The translations under genes were made by a program, and so were the position numbers. From positions 3,906,001 to 3,970,000 of the forward strand of contig CM040425.1 in the NCBI GenBank assembly GCA_022702705.1: DNA of 64,000 bases, written 5' to 3'. The notes under the pieces are model-generated. The model worked only from the letters and a program-made list of their open reading frames with translations. It made no database searches and had not been told where the DNA came from. This document shows positions 46,370 to 57,870 of the stretch, piece by piece (positions within the stretch are counted from its first letter, which is position 1; every line of letters begins with the position of its first letter). Source of the DNA: Papilionanthe hookeriana x Papilionanthe teres (lineage: Eukaryota; Streptophyta; Magnoliopsida; Asparagales; Orchidaceae).

Positions 46370-47832
46370 TAAGATGGGTTTTACTTCTACAAGAATTTGA
46401 TTTTCAAATAGTGGATAGAAAAGGAACGGACAACCAAATTGCTGACCATTTATCTAGAATTAAGAATGATGTTATTACTGAAGAAAACATAAATGAGAAA
46501 TTTCCCGATGAACATTTATATGTTATTCAAGGATACCAAACACCTTGGTATGCGGATATAGTTAACTATTTAGTTAGCAATATTCTACCTTATGGATTGG
46601 ATGAAAAATTTATTAAGAAATTTAAGAATGATGCTAAATATTATATTTGGGAAGATCCTCATTTATTTAAATTAGGAAGAGATTCTATAATTCGAAGATG
46701 CGTACCTTATGAAGAAACTTTTGCTATTATTAAAAAATGTCATGATTCTGATTTTGGAAGACACTTTGGAATAGATAAAACTGCATTTAAAATTTTAAAT
46801 TCAGGATTTTATTGACCTACTTTATTCAGAGATGTGAGACATTATGTTAAAACATGTGATCGATGTCAAAGAATGGGAAATATATCCAAGAAAGATGAAA
46901 TGCCTTTAAACTATATATTGGAAGTTGAAATTTTTGATATATGGGGTTTATACTTTATGGGACCATTTGTACCATCATCTGGAAAAATTTATATTTTATT
47001 AGCAGTTGATTATGTTTCAAAGTGGATTGAAGCTCTAGCTTTGCCTAACTGTGACTCCAAAAGTGTATCTAAATTTTTAAAGAAGATGATTTTTTCAAGA
47101 TTTGGAATGCCTAAGGTAATTATCACAGATGGTGGAAGTCATTTTAGAAATATAAGAATTCAATCATTACTGCAAAAATTTGGAATCAAACATAAAATTG
47201 CAACTCGCATATCACCCACAAACAAGTGGAATGGCTAAAGTATCAAACGGAGAAATTAAAATAATTTTAGAGAAGACCGTTAATCCTAAAAGAACCGATT
47301 GGGTTGATAGACTTGATTCGCATTATGGGCTTATAGAACGGCTTATAAGACACCAATCGGAATGTCACCTTACCGGTTAGTTTTTGGAAAACACTGTCAC
47401 TTACTTGTTGAACTTAAACATAAAGCTTATTGGGCGATAAAGGAGTTTATTTCCGATTTGAATACTGCAGGAGAAAAACGATTATTGCAATTAAATGAGA
47501 TGGATGAATTAAGAAATGAATCATATGATAATGCAAAAATTTATAAAGAGAAAATAAAGGTATTACATGATAAAAAGATTTCAGGAAAAATATTTGAGCC
47601 TGGACAAGAAGTATTACTATTTAATACTCGTTTAAGACTTTTTCCTGGAAAATTGAGATCAAAATGGATAGGACCATATATAATTGAAAAAGTAGACCAA
47701 TATGGAGCTGTGGATGATAAAGACCCCAAAACGGGAAAAATTTTTAAAGTTAATGGATTAAGATTAAAGTCTTATTTAGGAGACATTAAAAAAATTTTTA
47801 AAGAGGCTTATGAATTAAGTCAACCTGATTAA
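46370..47832 (+). pseudogene. Athila-1 RNase H end and integrase (broken, catalytic residues lost)
   Basis: The frame resumes as RWVLLLQEFDFQIVDRKGTDN, passes TGA at 46813-46815 (a Trp codon is expected) and includes the zinc-binding HHCC (CHDSDFGRHF, TCDRCQRMG). In the core the usual WGIDFMGPF motif reads WGLYFMGPF, so the first catalytic Asp is Tyr (46951-46953). ITDGGSHF keeps the second Asp. The Glu region reads GMAKVSN, Lys at 47237-47239 replacing Glu. Frame changes occur near 47215 and 47320-47360. The C-terminal part (MSPYRLVFGKHCHLLVELKHKAYWA, FPGKLRSKWIGPY, VNGLRLKSYLGD) is open to the stop. It is Athila integrase and certainly inactive. Confidence 0.93.
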
Positions 47833-49538
47833 AGAATTTCTTAGGTCGGGCTGAAGACGTTAAACCAAGCGCTTAATGGGAGGCAACCCATAGATTTTAA
47901 TTTTTAGTGTGTTTTTACATTTTTAATGTATGGTTATGCCTCGGTCTTGACTAATTTTATATAACTTCAGAAAATTAAAAATTATCTTGAAGTATATCAA
48001 GTTTGGATTTTGCACCACTCCATTTCATATGTGAGTAAAAAGGAGATCAAGTTAACCTTCATTGAAATTATGTATAATTGTGTTATTGAGATTGTTCCGA
48101 TCTTATCATTATAATTTACCTATTTTTGGAGAATGAAACCTTGAAATTTGACGTTAGGCGAAACGGAGTCGAACATGGTTCCGGCTCCTAGGCGCCAGAA
48201 TTCGGCGCCTAAGCACCAGAATAAGCTGTGTGTCGATGGGTCCGGCGCCTAGGCGCCAGATTTGGCGCCAAAGCGCCACGGTTACTGGGTCGTGTAAAAA
48301 CAAAAAACTTTCAGTTTTTCACACGATTTTCACCTTTAAATTAACCCATCTTCATCCCCAATCCCTAAGCAATCAATATTTTGACCCATACACTCCATTC
48401 TTGAGAGATTAGAGAGGATTTTTGAAGAAATGGAGAGGAGAAATCTTGGAGAAGAGGCTAGAGACAAAGGTCCAAAAGATCCCAACCCTACTTCAATGGT
48501 TTTATCGCTGTAAGTTTGGAGAAATTTTCTAGTCGTCTTGATAAATTTGAAGCGGATTTTAAAAGCATTAGAGATCGCCAACATCTGGAATGGCAAGCAA
48601 AACTCCAATTTGTTCATCTAGCGGCTTATCAAGATGCTCAAGTGGAGATGTATGTGAAGAACAAGTAGATCGACGAGAAAATGGCTACGGATTTTCCAAG
48701 AGCATTAGTGTTCTTCCCAAGTGGGCTGAATAGTTTTCCTTGCCAAGATAATGGAAATTAGATAGTAATTTGGTGAGATCGTGATTTATCTAGTGAGTCG
48801 TTGTATCGATTTAGTGAATCGATTGTGTTTGTTTGTGTATTTACTTTCATGTTCAATGTGTGTTGTATTTATTTTCAAATTGTGTTTTTTGATTGTGTGT
48901 TAGGACTTGAATCATTATATTATACTTATCTGAAGTGTATTGAGCCAATATTGAAGATTATAAATGGAAATTAGAGAAGTTGGATTTAAACCTTGTGTTT
49001 GATTGGTGGATTTAATATTTAATTTTTAAAATTTTTGGAAAATATTTTGGAAGTTAGAAACTGAAGCCCTACTCTAATATGAGTAATTGGAAGTTGAATT
49101 TATGAATTTTGGTGGAAAATAAAATTTTTAGAGTGATTTTTGTGAAAGACGAGTCTGGCGCCTAAGCGCCGGTTCGGCCTGCCTACCCGAAAAACACCAT
49201 ATAAACCCCATTAGCCATGAATGACGCCTAAGATTCATCATCTTCCCCATTTTCACGAAAATACACCTCTTAGATCCATTTTGAGGTCAAAACATCAAGT
49301 ATTTGGGCGCGAAATCACTTGATTTTTTCGTCTCGAGGTCAAATCTACACTCTAATCCATTTATTTTCAATTTTCACCATAGTTTTTCCTATGTTATGCT
49401 AAAAACCGAAATTTTGAGAAAAATATTGATTTTTTAGGTATTATATTTGTATTTTTAAACTTATTTTAAGTTTCTTAAACTTAAAAAGAGTTTAAATATT
49501 TGATTCCTAAATTTGTTCTTGTTTTCTTTCACGTTTAG
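47833..49538 (+). promoter_or_regulatory. Athila-1 post-pol noncoding region with palindromes and possible internal promoter
   Basis: Carries the conserved gggaggcaaccca text, ggcgcc-type palindromes at about 48186-48280, a hairpin cgtgtaaaaac/gtttttcacacg (48291-48325), another palindrome ggcgcctaagcgcc at 49157-49170, and a TATA-like atataaac at 49199-49206. A pyrimidine-rich stretch ends with AG at 49537-49538 directly before the next ATG. The palindrome-then-TATA order repeats the LTR layout, so an internal promoter is possible; a spliced mRNA from the LTR is the alternative. Confidence 0.5.
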
Positions 49539-50702
49539 ATGGCACCGAAATCTAAGCGAGGGAAGGACGAGAAAATTTTGACAGTAGCAAGTTTGAGACT
49601 GCAGCAGCGCATTTTTGATATCACGAATTTGCGATGTCGAGAAAGTTTATCTCGGAGCGAAGCTTTTACAATCCGGTTGAAATGATCGAGAACACAATCG
49701 TTGCACACAACTGGCAACGATTCTGCTATTTCACTGTTGTTGCTGTTATTCCAGTCGTTCGCGAATTTTATGCTAACTTTTTAGATGCGGAAGACTACGA
49801 AGTCTTCGTCAGAGGTAATGGAGTAGAATTTTCTTCAGAGAGGATCAATGTGTTTTATGGACTGCCACCTACCATCGAGTGCCACTATTATGGATTATCT
49901 CCATCCGAGGGAGATCTTGAGATGATTATTGCTTATTTGACTGACGGCACTGGATCCTGGAAGATCCGAAATGAAAAATGAGTAAATTTCAAATCTTCCA
50001 AGTTAAATGGTATTAAAATGGCTTGGCGTTATTTTATTTCTGCTTGACTTCTACCTTCCAACCACCTGAGTGAAGTCACCAGAGATCGAGCTATCTTAAA
50101 CTACTGCATTCAGGACAGGAAGCTGATAGATGTCGGCAGTATTATTTATGATTATGTGGAGTCTACTGCTAGATCTAGCACTTCTGTGGGACTGGGAGTC
50201 CCATCTTTGATCTATTCTTTATGTGTTAGTAATGGAGTCACTGCTGATATTTCTGAGGAGAAGCTGAAGTCTACCAAGCCAATTGGGCAGGAGAGTGTTA
50301 GTATCTATGATCATCTTCGAGGGATGAGATCAACCGCTCCTTCTACTTCTGCACACACTTCAGGTAGACCTTCCACTTCCAGACCTTCTACTTCTACTGC
50401 TGAGCCACCATCTAGTTTTTTGGGAATCAATGCATGATTAGTGTCTAGAGCAGTAGCATGAGTTATTTCAAACTCACTGCAGAGTTGATTCTATTGATAA
50501 GAAAATTGATCATTTATCTGAGTATACCCAGAGGAAGAGTACTTACGATGCCGAGTATGATGAAGTTCTCGTTAGATTCCCGAAGGGAGAGCATGATGTT
50601 CAGTTTCCTACCTTTCCTAGTTTCTCACCATATGTTGATCCTAAGGATGTTGAGTTTTCTTTTGGTGATGATGACGATGCTGAGGCTACAGACAGTGATT
50701 AG
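49539..50702 (+). pseudogene. Athila-1 second ORF, putative plant transposon protein type (broken)
   Basis: Starts MAPKSKRGKDEK; a one-base shift near 49578 leads to DSSKFETAAAHF, then MSRKFISERSFYNPVEM, NFLDAEDYEVFVRGNGVEFSSERI, FYGLPP, SEVTRDRAILNYCI, VPSLIYSLC, a Ser/Thr/Pro-rich linker (near 50340-50410) and an acidic tail ending DDDDAEATDSD. Stops lie near 49601, 49979, 50045 and 50437. The SEVTRDRA and VPSLI..LC wording is that of the domain often labelled putative plant transposon protein, common in the env position of Athila elements. No signal peptide or clear membrane helix is visible, so I do not call it an envelope. Its role is unknown. Confidence 0.75.
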
Positions 50703-52051
50703 TGGCCTGATTTACCTCTGAATTGTGTCAAGTCTGTTGTTAGTTTAGTTTGTTTACTAGTATTGATTGTTGTTTGTTGTTTGGTAGTTTAGATTTGTTT
50801 ATGTACTTTGTGTGGATTGTTGGATGTTAAGACTGTTGTTAGAGTATTTTTAATGTATTGTGTTTAAGATTGAAATTTGGATAAATTTATGTTTTTCCTG
50901 TTTCAGCCTACTGTTTAGTAGTTAGTATTGTTATTTTGTTTTTGTTATTATAAGTAGTATAGTCATTTAATTTAATTACTAATGAGCTCACTTACTTTTA
51001 TACTCGCTTCATTATTTCGAGTATTATTCATAAAAGCATGTGTAGAAGTAAATTTTTCTTTCTAGAATGTTTTTTTTACATACTTATAAAAATTCCTTTT
51101 TAAAATTATGTTTTTCTTTCTCTCATACTTAAAAAAAATTTTCATGATAGACCAAAACTTAAGTTTGGGGGAAAGGGAAAATATATTCAAATTTAAATTT
51201 TATTTGTCCTTAAAGAACTAATATTTTCTTAAAATAAAACTTTTTAACATACATGAGGAATGAAGAATCTATTTAAGATCACTTAAACTTTTGAAATTAT
51301 AAATAATTTAGTGGACTTAATCAAAAATTTTAATAACTTTGATTGATTTTAAGAATAGAATTATTCAACTTAAAGAAGAATAAGATTAAGAAATTTTTCT
51401 ATTCATAGTAGAGATAATAGAATTTTAGAAGTATTAAGAAATCAAAAATTATAACTCGAAAAAGAATAGATTGAAATTCTTTTTGAAATCTATTTATGTT
51501 ATAATAATTAAGTGAAAATGTATAAGTTTGAAAATATAAGCTAAGGATAGTGAAGTTCAAAACCATTAATAGGCTATCCAGATACAGTAATCCTCTTTTC
51601 AAAAAAAAAAAAGAGAAAAAAGAAAAAAAGAAAAAATAGAGGAGAAGCTTGAGGAAATGTCTAATTAAAAATTGGCTTCACTTGAATTAACTTATAAAAA
51701 GAAAACTGATTAAATTTATTACTTAATTTTTATGCATGTATTTTTATTATAAAAGAATTTCATGAAGATGTTTTCTTGTGAATAATTTATGTGATCTTAA
51801 TATAACAAACTAACATTATTTTTGAAGGGAATGAAAATTTTTTAAGTCTTATGATTTGGTAGTTAGAATATTCTTTAAATTCTTAAAATTAAACTTAGTT
51901 AGAGAAATTTGGTTAATGACATACTAAAGCGTTTATAAAATCAAAAATCATAAGGAGTCTTAAATATTTACCTTTTTATTCCAAATTTTATACATTTTAT
52001 ATAGTAAAAAGGGTTACTTGAGGACAAGTAACGTTTAAGTTTGGGGGATTT
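50703..52051 (+). other. Athila-1 3' noncoding region and polypurine tracts
   Basis: AT-rich, no gene. A purine run aagtttgggggaaaggg at about 51164-51180 and an A/G-rich run at 51600-51650 are followed by aagtttgggggattt at 52037-52051, immediately before the 3' LTR. The last is the polypurine tract; the first may be an older or second priming site because it shares the aagtttggggg wording. Confidence 0.8.
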
Positions 52052-53885
52052 TGATCCAAGAAAAAATACCTATTTTTATGCCTTGATTTTTATTAAATTT
52101 TAAGGATATTATGCTTTAATGAAAGGTATTTTTGTGTTTTTGGATGTAGGTGATACAAAAATGTTTAAGAAGGAGAAAAATATGAAAAAGGAGCAAAAAG
52201 GAGCAAAAATGGAGCCAAAATGCAAAATTGTCGAAATTATTGGCCTGGCGCCTAAGCGCTAGAGTCCGACGCCTAAGCGCCAGCTCGATACAAAAAATTG
52301 TTAAGTTTTTGATGACTTTTGGGCAGTTATTTTGACGGTATGAGCAGTTATTGGAGTTTCTAGAAGACTGGCAGTTGTTCCTGGTTTATAGGACATGTGA
52401 TACAATGTATTTGGACACTTCAAAACGGTTTTAATCGCGAAGAGGTGCGATCCGAAGTGACGAACTGGACGCGGTGTCTGGCGCCTAGGCGGAATCTGGC
52501 GCCTAGGCGCCAGACACACCTTCTAGAAGATTCATTGAATGTTGACACATTTTGAAAAGGTGCCTTGAGGCAACCCTTGAAGCCTATAAATAGGAGGGTA
52601 TTCCTTCAGAGAAAAACACCTCGTCTACCCCTCCATATCTAGAGTTCTATCTAGAGAGAGAGAATTATAGAAATCATATTAAGGCCGCCTTTTTACTTTC
52701 CTTCATAAATTAGTGAGTTTATTTTAGAGTTTGTATTCAGAGTTTAAAAGAGTTGGTGCATCTGTAGTTCATTACGCTGTAGAGTCAGTAGGAATCAGAA
52801 GTTTAGTAAGAGAAACATCTGAGATAAGTATTTTTATGTTGATTCAAAGTTTATTTATTATGTTTTGTTATTTAATTTCAATGTGTTCTGAGTAGTTACT
52901 TTACTTTCTCCTTTCAATTATGAAAAGATAAATAAGATAATACAAAAATTTGTCAGAGAATTAAAAACCATATATTTTCAAAACATTGTGATGATATTAA
53001 TACTGGTTCTTAATTTACTATTTAAATTAGCCATTTAAATTGTTAAAACCTTTTGAAGAGTTTTGAGACCTAGAACGAGATGAATTCTTAACTTGTAGAT
53101 ATCACATGAATCATTGGGTAGTCGAAGGCCTTGTGCGGGTTATTCAAGGTGAAGTGCAAATAAATAGGAAGATATTATATATTGGGCGTAGAATTGATAA
53201 GTTTTTAGAGTGACAGACTAAATTCTTGTGATTTGGTTTATAGAAAAGGAAAGGGTCACTAGTAGGGCCGACCATAGCCACCCTTGGACATCTAAGTAGT
53301 GTGAGCCTAGATTAACCCATTCTACTAACAATACATCCGGACTCGATCCATAGTGCTAGCCAATGTTCTTTGCACTCGGATCCAAGGGTAAAGAATATGA
53401 ATGCTTCTATTTGGCACAATACCATAAATTTATATTCTCCACGAATATTATCATTATCTTAGAAAATCTTGGATTAATTTAAAGGGAGAAAGTTGCTTTC
53501 TTATTGCTGTTTACATCAATTATTTTATTCCTGCTTTATTATTGCATCTAGTAAATAAAAGATATTCTATTTTTAATTATAAAAGAAATACCTTAAAATA
53601 AAAATATTTAAAGATCTATAACTCTCTCCTCGTGGGATCGATACTGGGGTCTTTGTTTCAAAGTCCTATATTACTTGAAACAATACGTATACTTACGTAG
53701 AACCCCTAGTGTGTAAAATATTTTCCATAAAATTATATTTATATACACTAGTCGTTATTATTATTTATAACATATATTTTTGAAAGCATTAATTAGTACG
53801 TTGATCTTCAGAGGACTTCGGGTCAAGTTTTTGGCATCGTAGCCGGGGAAGAAGATTTTAGTACGCATATATTTATATCGGGTCA
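52052..53885 (+). repeat. Athila-1 3' LTR
   Basis: Starts tgatccaag and ends gggtca. It is collinear with the 5' LTR, including TATA box, palindromes (one damaged near 52485) and the internal older LTR-end/PBS copy (53821-53852). Confidence 0.93.
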
Positions 53886-53890
53886 ATATG
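53886..53890 (+). repeat. Athila-1 target site duplication, right
   Basis: atatg, identical to 40585-40589. Confidence 0.92.
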
Positions 53891-55891
53891 GTGGAGGAAA
53901 TGAAAAGGAAAAGGAAGAAGAAGAAAAGAAGGAAGAAGAGGAATAATGCGAGCGAAAAGCTCCCTTTGCCTTCTACTCCCTGAAAGCCATCTCCAAAGGC
54001 CTCTCCAAGCTCCTCAAAGCCTCTTCAAGCCCTCTAAAATCTCTCCTCCAAGAGCTTGTCTTCCAGCCCTAGCAGAAGAAGGATGAGATAGAGCGAGATC
54101 CCATGATTGGAGAAATGGGAGAAGAGGAGAGATATCTCCTTATAGAGTATGGTTCTAGAGATAAAGGCCAAAGCCCTCATGTTTACGTGCATTGGACCCC
54201 TATTTATAGATGATAGGGGGTCATAATGTGGTAAATTACATATCCACTCCTGCTTTAAAAGGGAATTACAAGAGATTACAATCTTTTTTCATGGCTTTTC
54301 TTTTATTGTGATTGATTTTGAAATTTTTAATATATTTAGACCTTGCAGATGACAGGTCCTTGGGTAGGTTGACAACACTAGAATTGATTTGATATTTTGT
54401 ATGGATAAAAATCATTCTTCCGAATGAAAAAACATGTCGACTTTGATATTAGTATTCAGTCAACTTTAGGGTGGCTGTTAGGCTTGCTTATTCCTAACTT
54501 CTGGTGGAAATGTTGAGAGAGCCTCACGTTGAAGCTTGTGAGATTACTGAGAGTATTGGATCATGGCTATTTCGTTTTAGGAGTCTATTTGCTTTAGGTT
54601 GGTCTAGCTTGCCCTTTGTTGGGTCATCAACCATTCAGTCGGTTGGTTGTTTGTTCAACTGTCAGTCAGATTTATGAGTACTGAGATTTTCATTGAAGGA
54701 GTATTCATTGATTTGTCTCTTGTGATCTAGAGATTATCTTGTGATTCATGTTGTCCATTTTTAGGTTTACATGTTAACTTCCTCAATTGTCTTGGTCCTT
54801 AATAGTGACAATTGCGATAAGGATAAGGAATTCTTTTAATTCAATAAATTAAATCTTAATAGTCATAATTTATGTAATAAATAGAATGTCTGAATTTTCG
54901 TGTTTGTGACCTTTATATATTGGGCATAGAGAGCAGTTCTATCAGCTTAATTTTGTTCTACCTTACATTCATTGGGTTTGTATGATTACATTATGAAGAA
55001 AGGGACGATATGGACAAAAATACCGGTTGCCCTTGTGATCCCCGAATATTTATGCTTACAATTTAGATAGGAAATTTATGACTTATAATATGGGATACTA
55101 CGCAAATATACATATCGTTTATCAAGTAATAAATGACTTTCTGATTAAGCCCTGAGATATCGAACCCACAGGGAAATGTCTAAAACTTTAAAGAAATAAG
55201 AAAAATAACTTTTTACTTTTTCAAATGATTTTTGTAAAGTATGTTTTAAGATACAAAGTTTGAAAAGTTTTTTTTGATATTTTTAATAAAAAGTTAAGCA
55301 GGAAATTAAAATTATCAATACTATAAACACGATATAGAAGCTATAAGAATCAAATATCTTTTTCCTTCTTCAATGAATCAGTAATAATTATGGATATTTT
55401 TGTTGTGGATGTATTTAAATGTCTTGTGCCAAATAGTAGCAATTATATTCTTTACCCTTACTTGGTTCTATAAAGAAAATTAGTTAATTTTAAATTTTGA
55501 AATTTTGTAGATGGGTTAGGCAGGGAAGATATCAGCTCTCACTCTAGAGTTCCCTCTATTCCTTCCACCTGGGGGCTAACATCTCATAACAAAATTTTAA
55601 AAAACAAATGAAATTTGGGGGCTTTAGCTTGTCACTCTAAAATTATTTAATTTTACTCCCAAATAAAACATATCTCCCTATATATTTGCATGCAATCATA
55701 TGGACTACAATTCTCACCCATATAATTGCATGTAATTCTTTCCAATTGTCGATCGAGACCATACCGCATTAGTTCTTACATAATCTCACAATAAATTTGA
55801 ACATCTTAATTGGCCACATCAAGAAGTAAATTAAGTACAAGGAATTAAATCATCACAATTTCTTTCAGCATTGAACACTTATACTTTCCAC
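53891..55891. other. unassigned DNA, includes minus-strand LTR-like relics
   Basis: Purine-rich start (ggaaatgaaaaggaaaagg). On the minus strand a TATA-like tctataaatagggg (near 54195-54215) would read toward lower coordinates. No coding domain is found. It continues the 36180-40589 block across the Athila-1 insertion. Confidence 0.4.
55085..55190 (-). repeat. Athila-like LTR R-U5 block on the minus strand
   Basis: Read on the minus strand: ctgtgggttcgatatctcag, then tattacttgataaacgatatgtatatttgcgta. The Athila-1 LTR has the same landmarks at 42178-42250 (cgtgggatcgatactggg, tattacttgaaactatacgtatacttgcgta). This suggests the end of an older, oppositely oriented Athila-type LTR. Only this short block is recognisable. 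Confidence 0.5.
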
Positions 55892-57589
55892 AATCTTATC
55901 AAAATTCCCAATTTGACCCATTTTTAACCCAAATGGACCCAATGTCAAACCAAATCAACCCATTTGACCTTAATTTTGCCCAATTTTAAATTCTAAACTT
56001 CAATTCAACATCCTCAATACCAATCTAAACCAAATCTAAGTCCAAATTGATTCACATTTGAGTTCAACCTCACTTGAAATCCAAATCCTCAAATTTGCCT
56101 ATTTAATCTAAAATCCTGCAATTAACCTAATGTCAACCTTTTTCCCCCCAAATTTCAATCCTAAACCTTCCATGGGTCCCCCATGAAACCCATGCAACAT
56201 TAAATTATCCCAATTTGAGCTCAAGCTTAGTCTAAATCCACTTGAAATCCAAAATATCCCATTTTAGCCTAAATTGAATTCATGCCCTAAATCTACCAAA
56301 TTGAGTGGTCTAATCCCAAAATTTCCTCCCAATTGATGTTGGGAACTCTTCAATACATCCCCCTAAACCATTTGAAACTTTCAACTAGATCTAAACCTCA
56401 CTTTAACCAAACTTGGACCCAAGTTGACCCAAACTTACCTAAATTAACCAAAATCCCAAAATCCACCTAATTGACCTATCAATTGAACTCAAAACCATTC
56501 CATGTCTTCATGAAAGTTCTTCATGGCAATCATTTCTATAATGTTGCTCAAGACACTTGAACCCAAGTCAAATCCAAACCCAAGTTAGCCTAACCTAAAC
56601 CTAAATGAGCCAAATTGAACCTATGGCCTAACCTAATCAAATTGAACCAATTGTGGCTAAACCAACCTTTCCACAACCACCATTTGAACCCTAGGAACCA
56701 TCCTAGATCCACCTAGCCCAAGCTAAGTGAGCCATGGACCAAGGGTCCCCCATTTTAGGGGCTTTCTTCCCTTAATTGGTTAAGTCTCCTTTTACCTTAC
56801 CCCAAATCACCCCATAACTAATTAATCACCATTAAACCCTGCTACCTGACTCACCTGACCTGGGGCCAGCTCCCCTGTCCTTGCCAACTGGCTTAGTTGC
56901 TGGAGGGGGTCAAAACCTAGAGCCACCACCTACCTAAGCTCACCCAAACTTACCCAATTGGCCACCTCAGCCAAATTAAACCTTGGAGCCTCTCTGCCCT
57001 CCACCTAAGCAGAAGAATTCACCCCTCAATTGAACCCAAGCCCAGCTATATGGCCCTGGCCATATAAGCACCTCTTCTCAACCATGAGAAGGGTGTTGAA
57101 ACTTTTCTCATCAAAACCCCTCTTAATTGCTCCCAGAGCTCCTTCCATCCAAGAGAAGCTCAGCTCCACTGTTCTCCTGCCCTGAACCCTACTGGCTGAG
57201 CCCAATTTCTCTGTCAAAAATCAGGCCAAAAATAGGACAACCTCAGAAATTCCACAGAAATCAAATTAACTCTTCCCACACCTTCACCAGAGGTAGAGAA
57301 GGAGTTCCCTAGTGAAAGCCCCCTCACCAAGCCAGCCATTTGCCCCAGAGGTGGAAACACCAAATCAGGTTTCAGCTTTTTCATACCTAGGCATTTCACC
57401 AGAGCAAGAGACTCAATTCGTAGCCTCCTGGAACTCCAACGAACGTACCGAGCACCTTTAATCGAAGCTTCACTTCTCAGAGCAAAGGTATTGAACTCTC
57501 CTTCTTCCCGAGCTTCCATGGATTCTCCATTTTGTTCTTGCTTGATTTCAATGCATGTTATCCGTATGGATAGACTCCTCTAGACTAGA

Positions 57590-57870
57590 TGAGCATGTAC
57601 AAAGAAACTGCACTCGATTTGGTTAAGTATTGAGCGAGATATTAGGGCTAGAAGGTGGACGGTGCTCGGGTTGAGTTAGTTGGGGACGATGACCAACAGC
57701 CGTTGGATCGCGGGTGTAACGGATGGATGGCAAGGGTCGCGCTGGACGGAGAGATGGAACGGAACTGCGGGCCACGTGGCTGTCGAGTCAGATGGCGGCG
57801 CTGAATCAAACCCGCCGCGTGGAGCTTTGACACGTTGTATGTTGAGGTAGCGTCACGTCGGATAAGTAGG
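57590..57870 (+). promoter_or_regulatory. CpG-rich segment in LTR-C
   Basis: Third copy of the segment described at 7980-8265 and 32120-32420. Some CG sites have become TG or CA, for example near the right end (gtagcgtcacgtcgg against gtggcgccgcgtcga). Confidence 0.5.

Larger units (their letters stand above)
40590..53885 (+). mobile_element. Athila-1, complete Ty3/gypsy Athila element
   Basis: A 13.3-kb element bounded by LTRs of about 1.84 kb and a perfect 5-bp target duplication. Internal order is PBS, gag, protease, RT, RNase H, integrase, second ORF, polypurine tract. The tRNA-Asp-type PBS, the extra ORF after pol and the 'gggaggcaaccca' text right after integrase (near 47878) are typical of Athila. 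The LTRs differ at scattered positions and by small indels, so the insertion is not recent. Frameshifts and lost integrase residues make it non-autonomous today. Confidence 0.95.

Noticed and set aside
49539..50702. Calling the Athila second ORF an envelope gene
   Set aside because: No signal peptide, fusion peptide or clear membrane segment is visible; the wording fits the putative plant transposon protein type.
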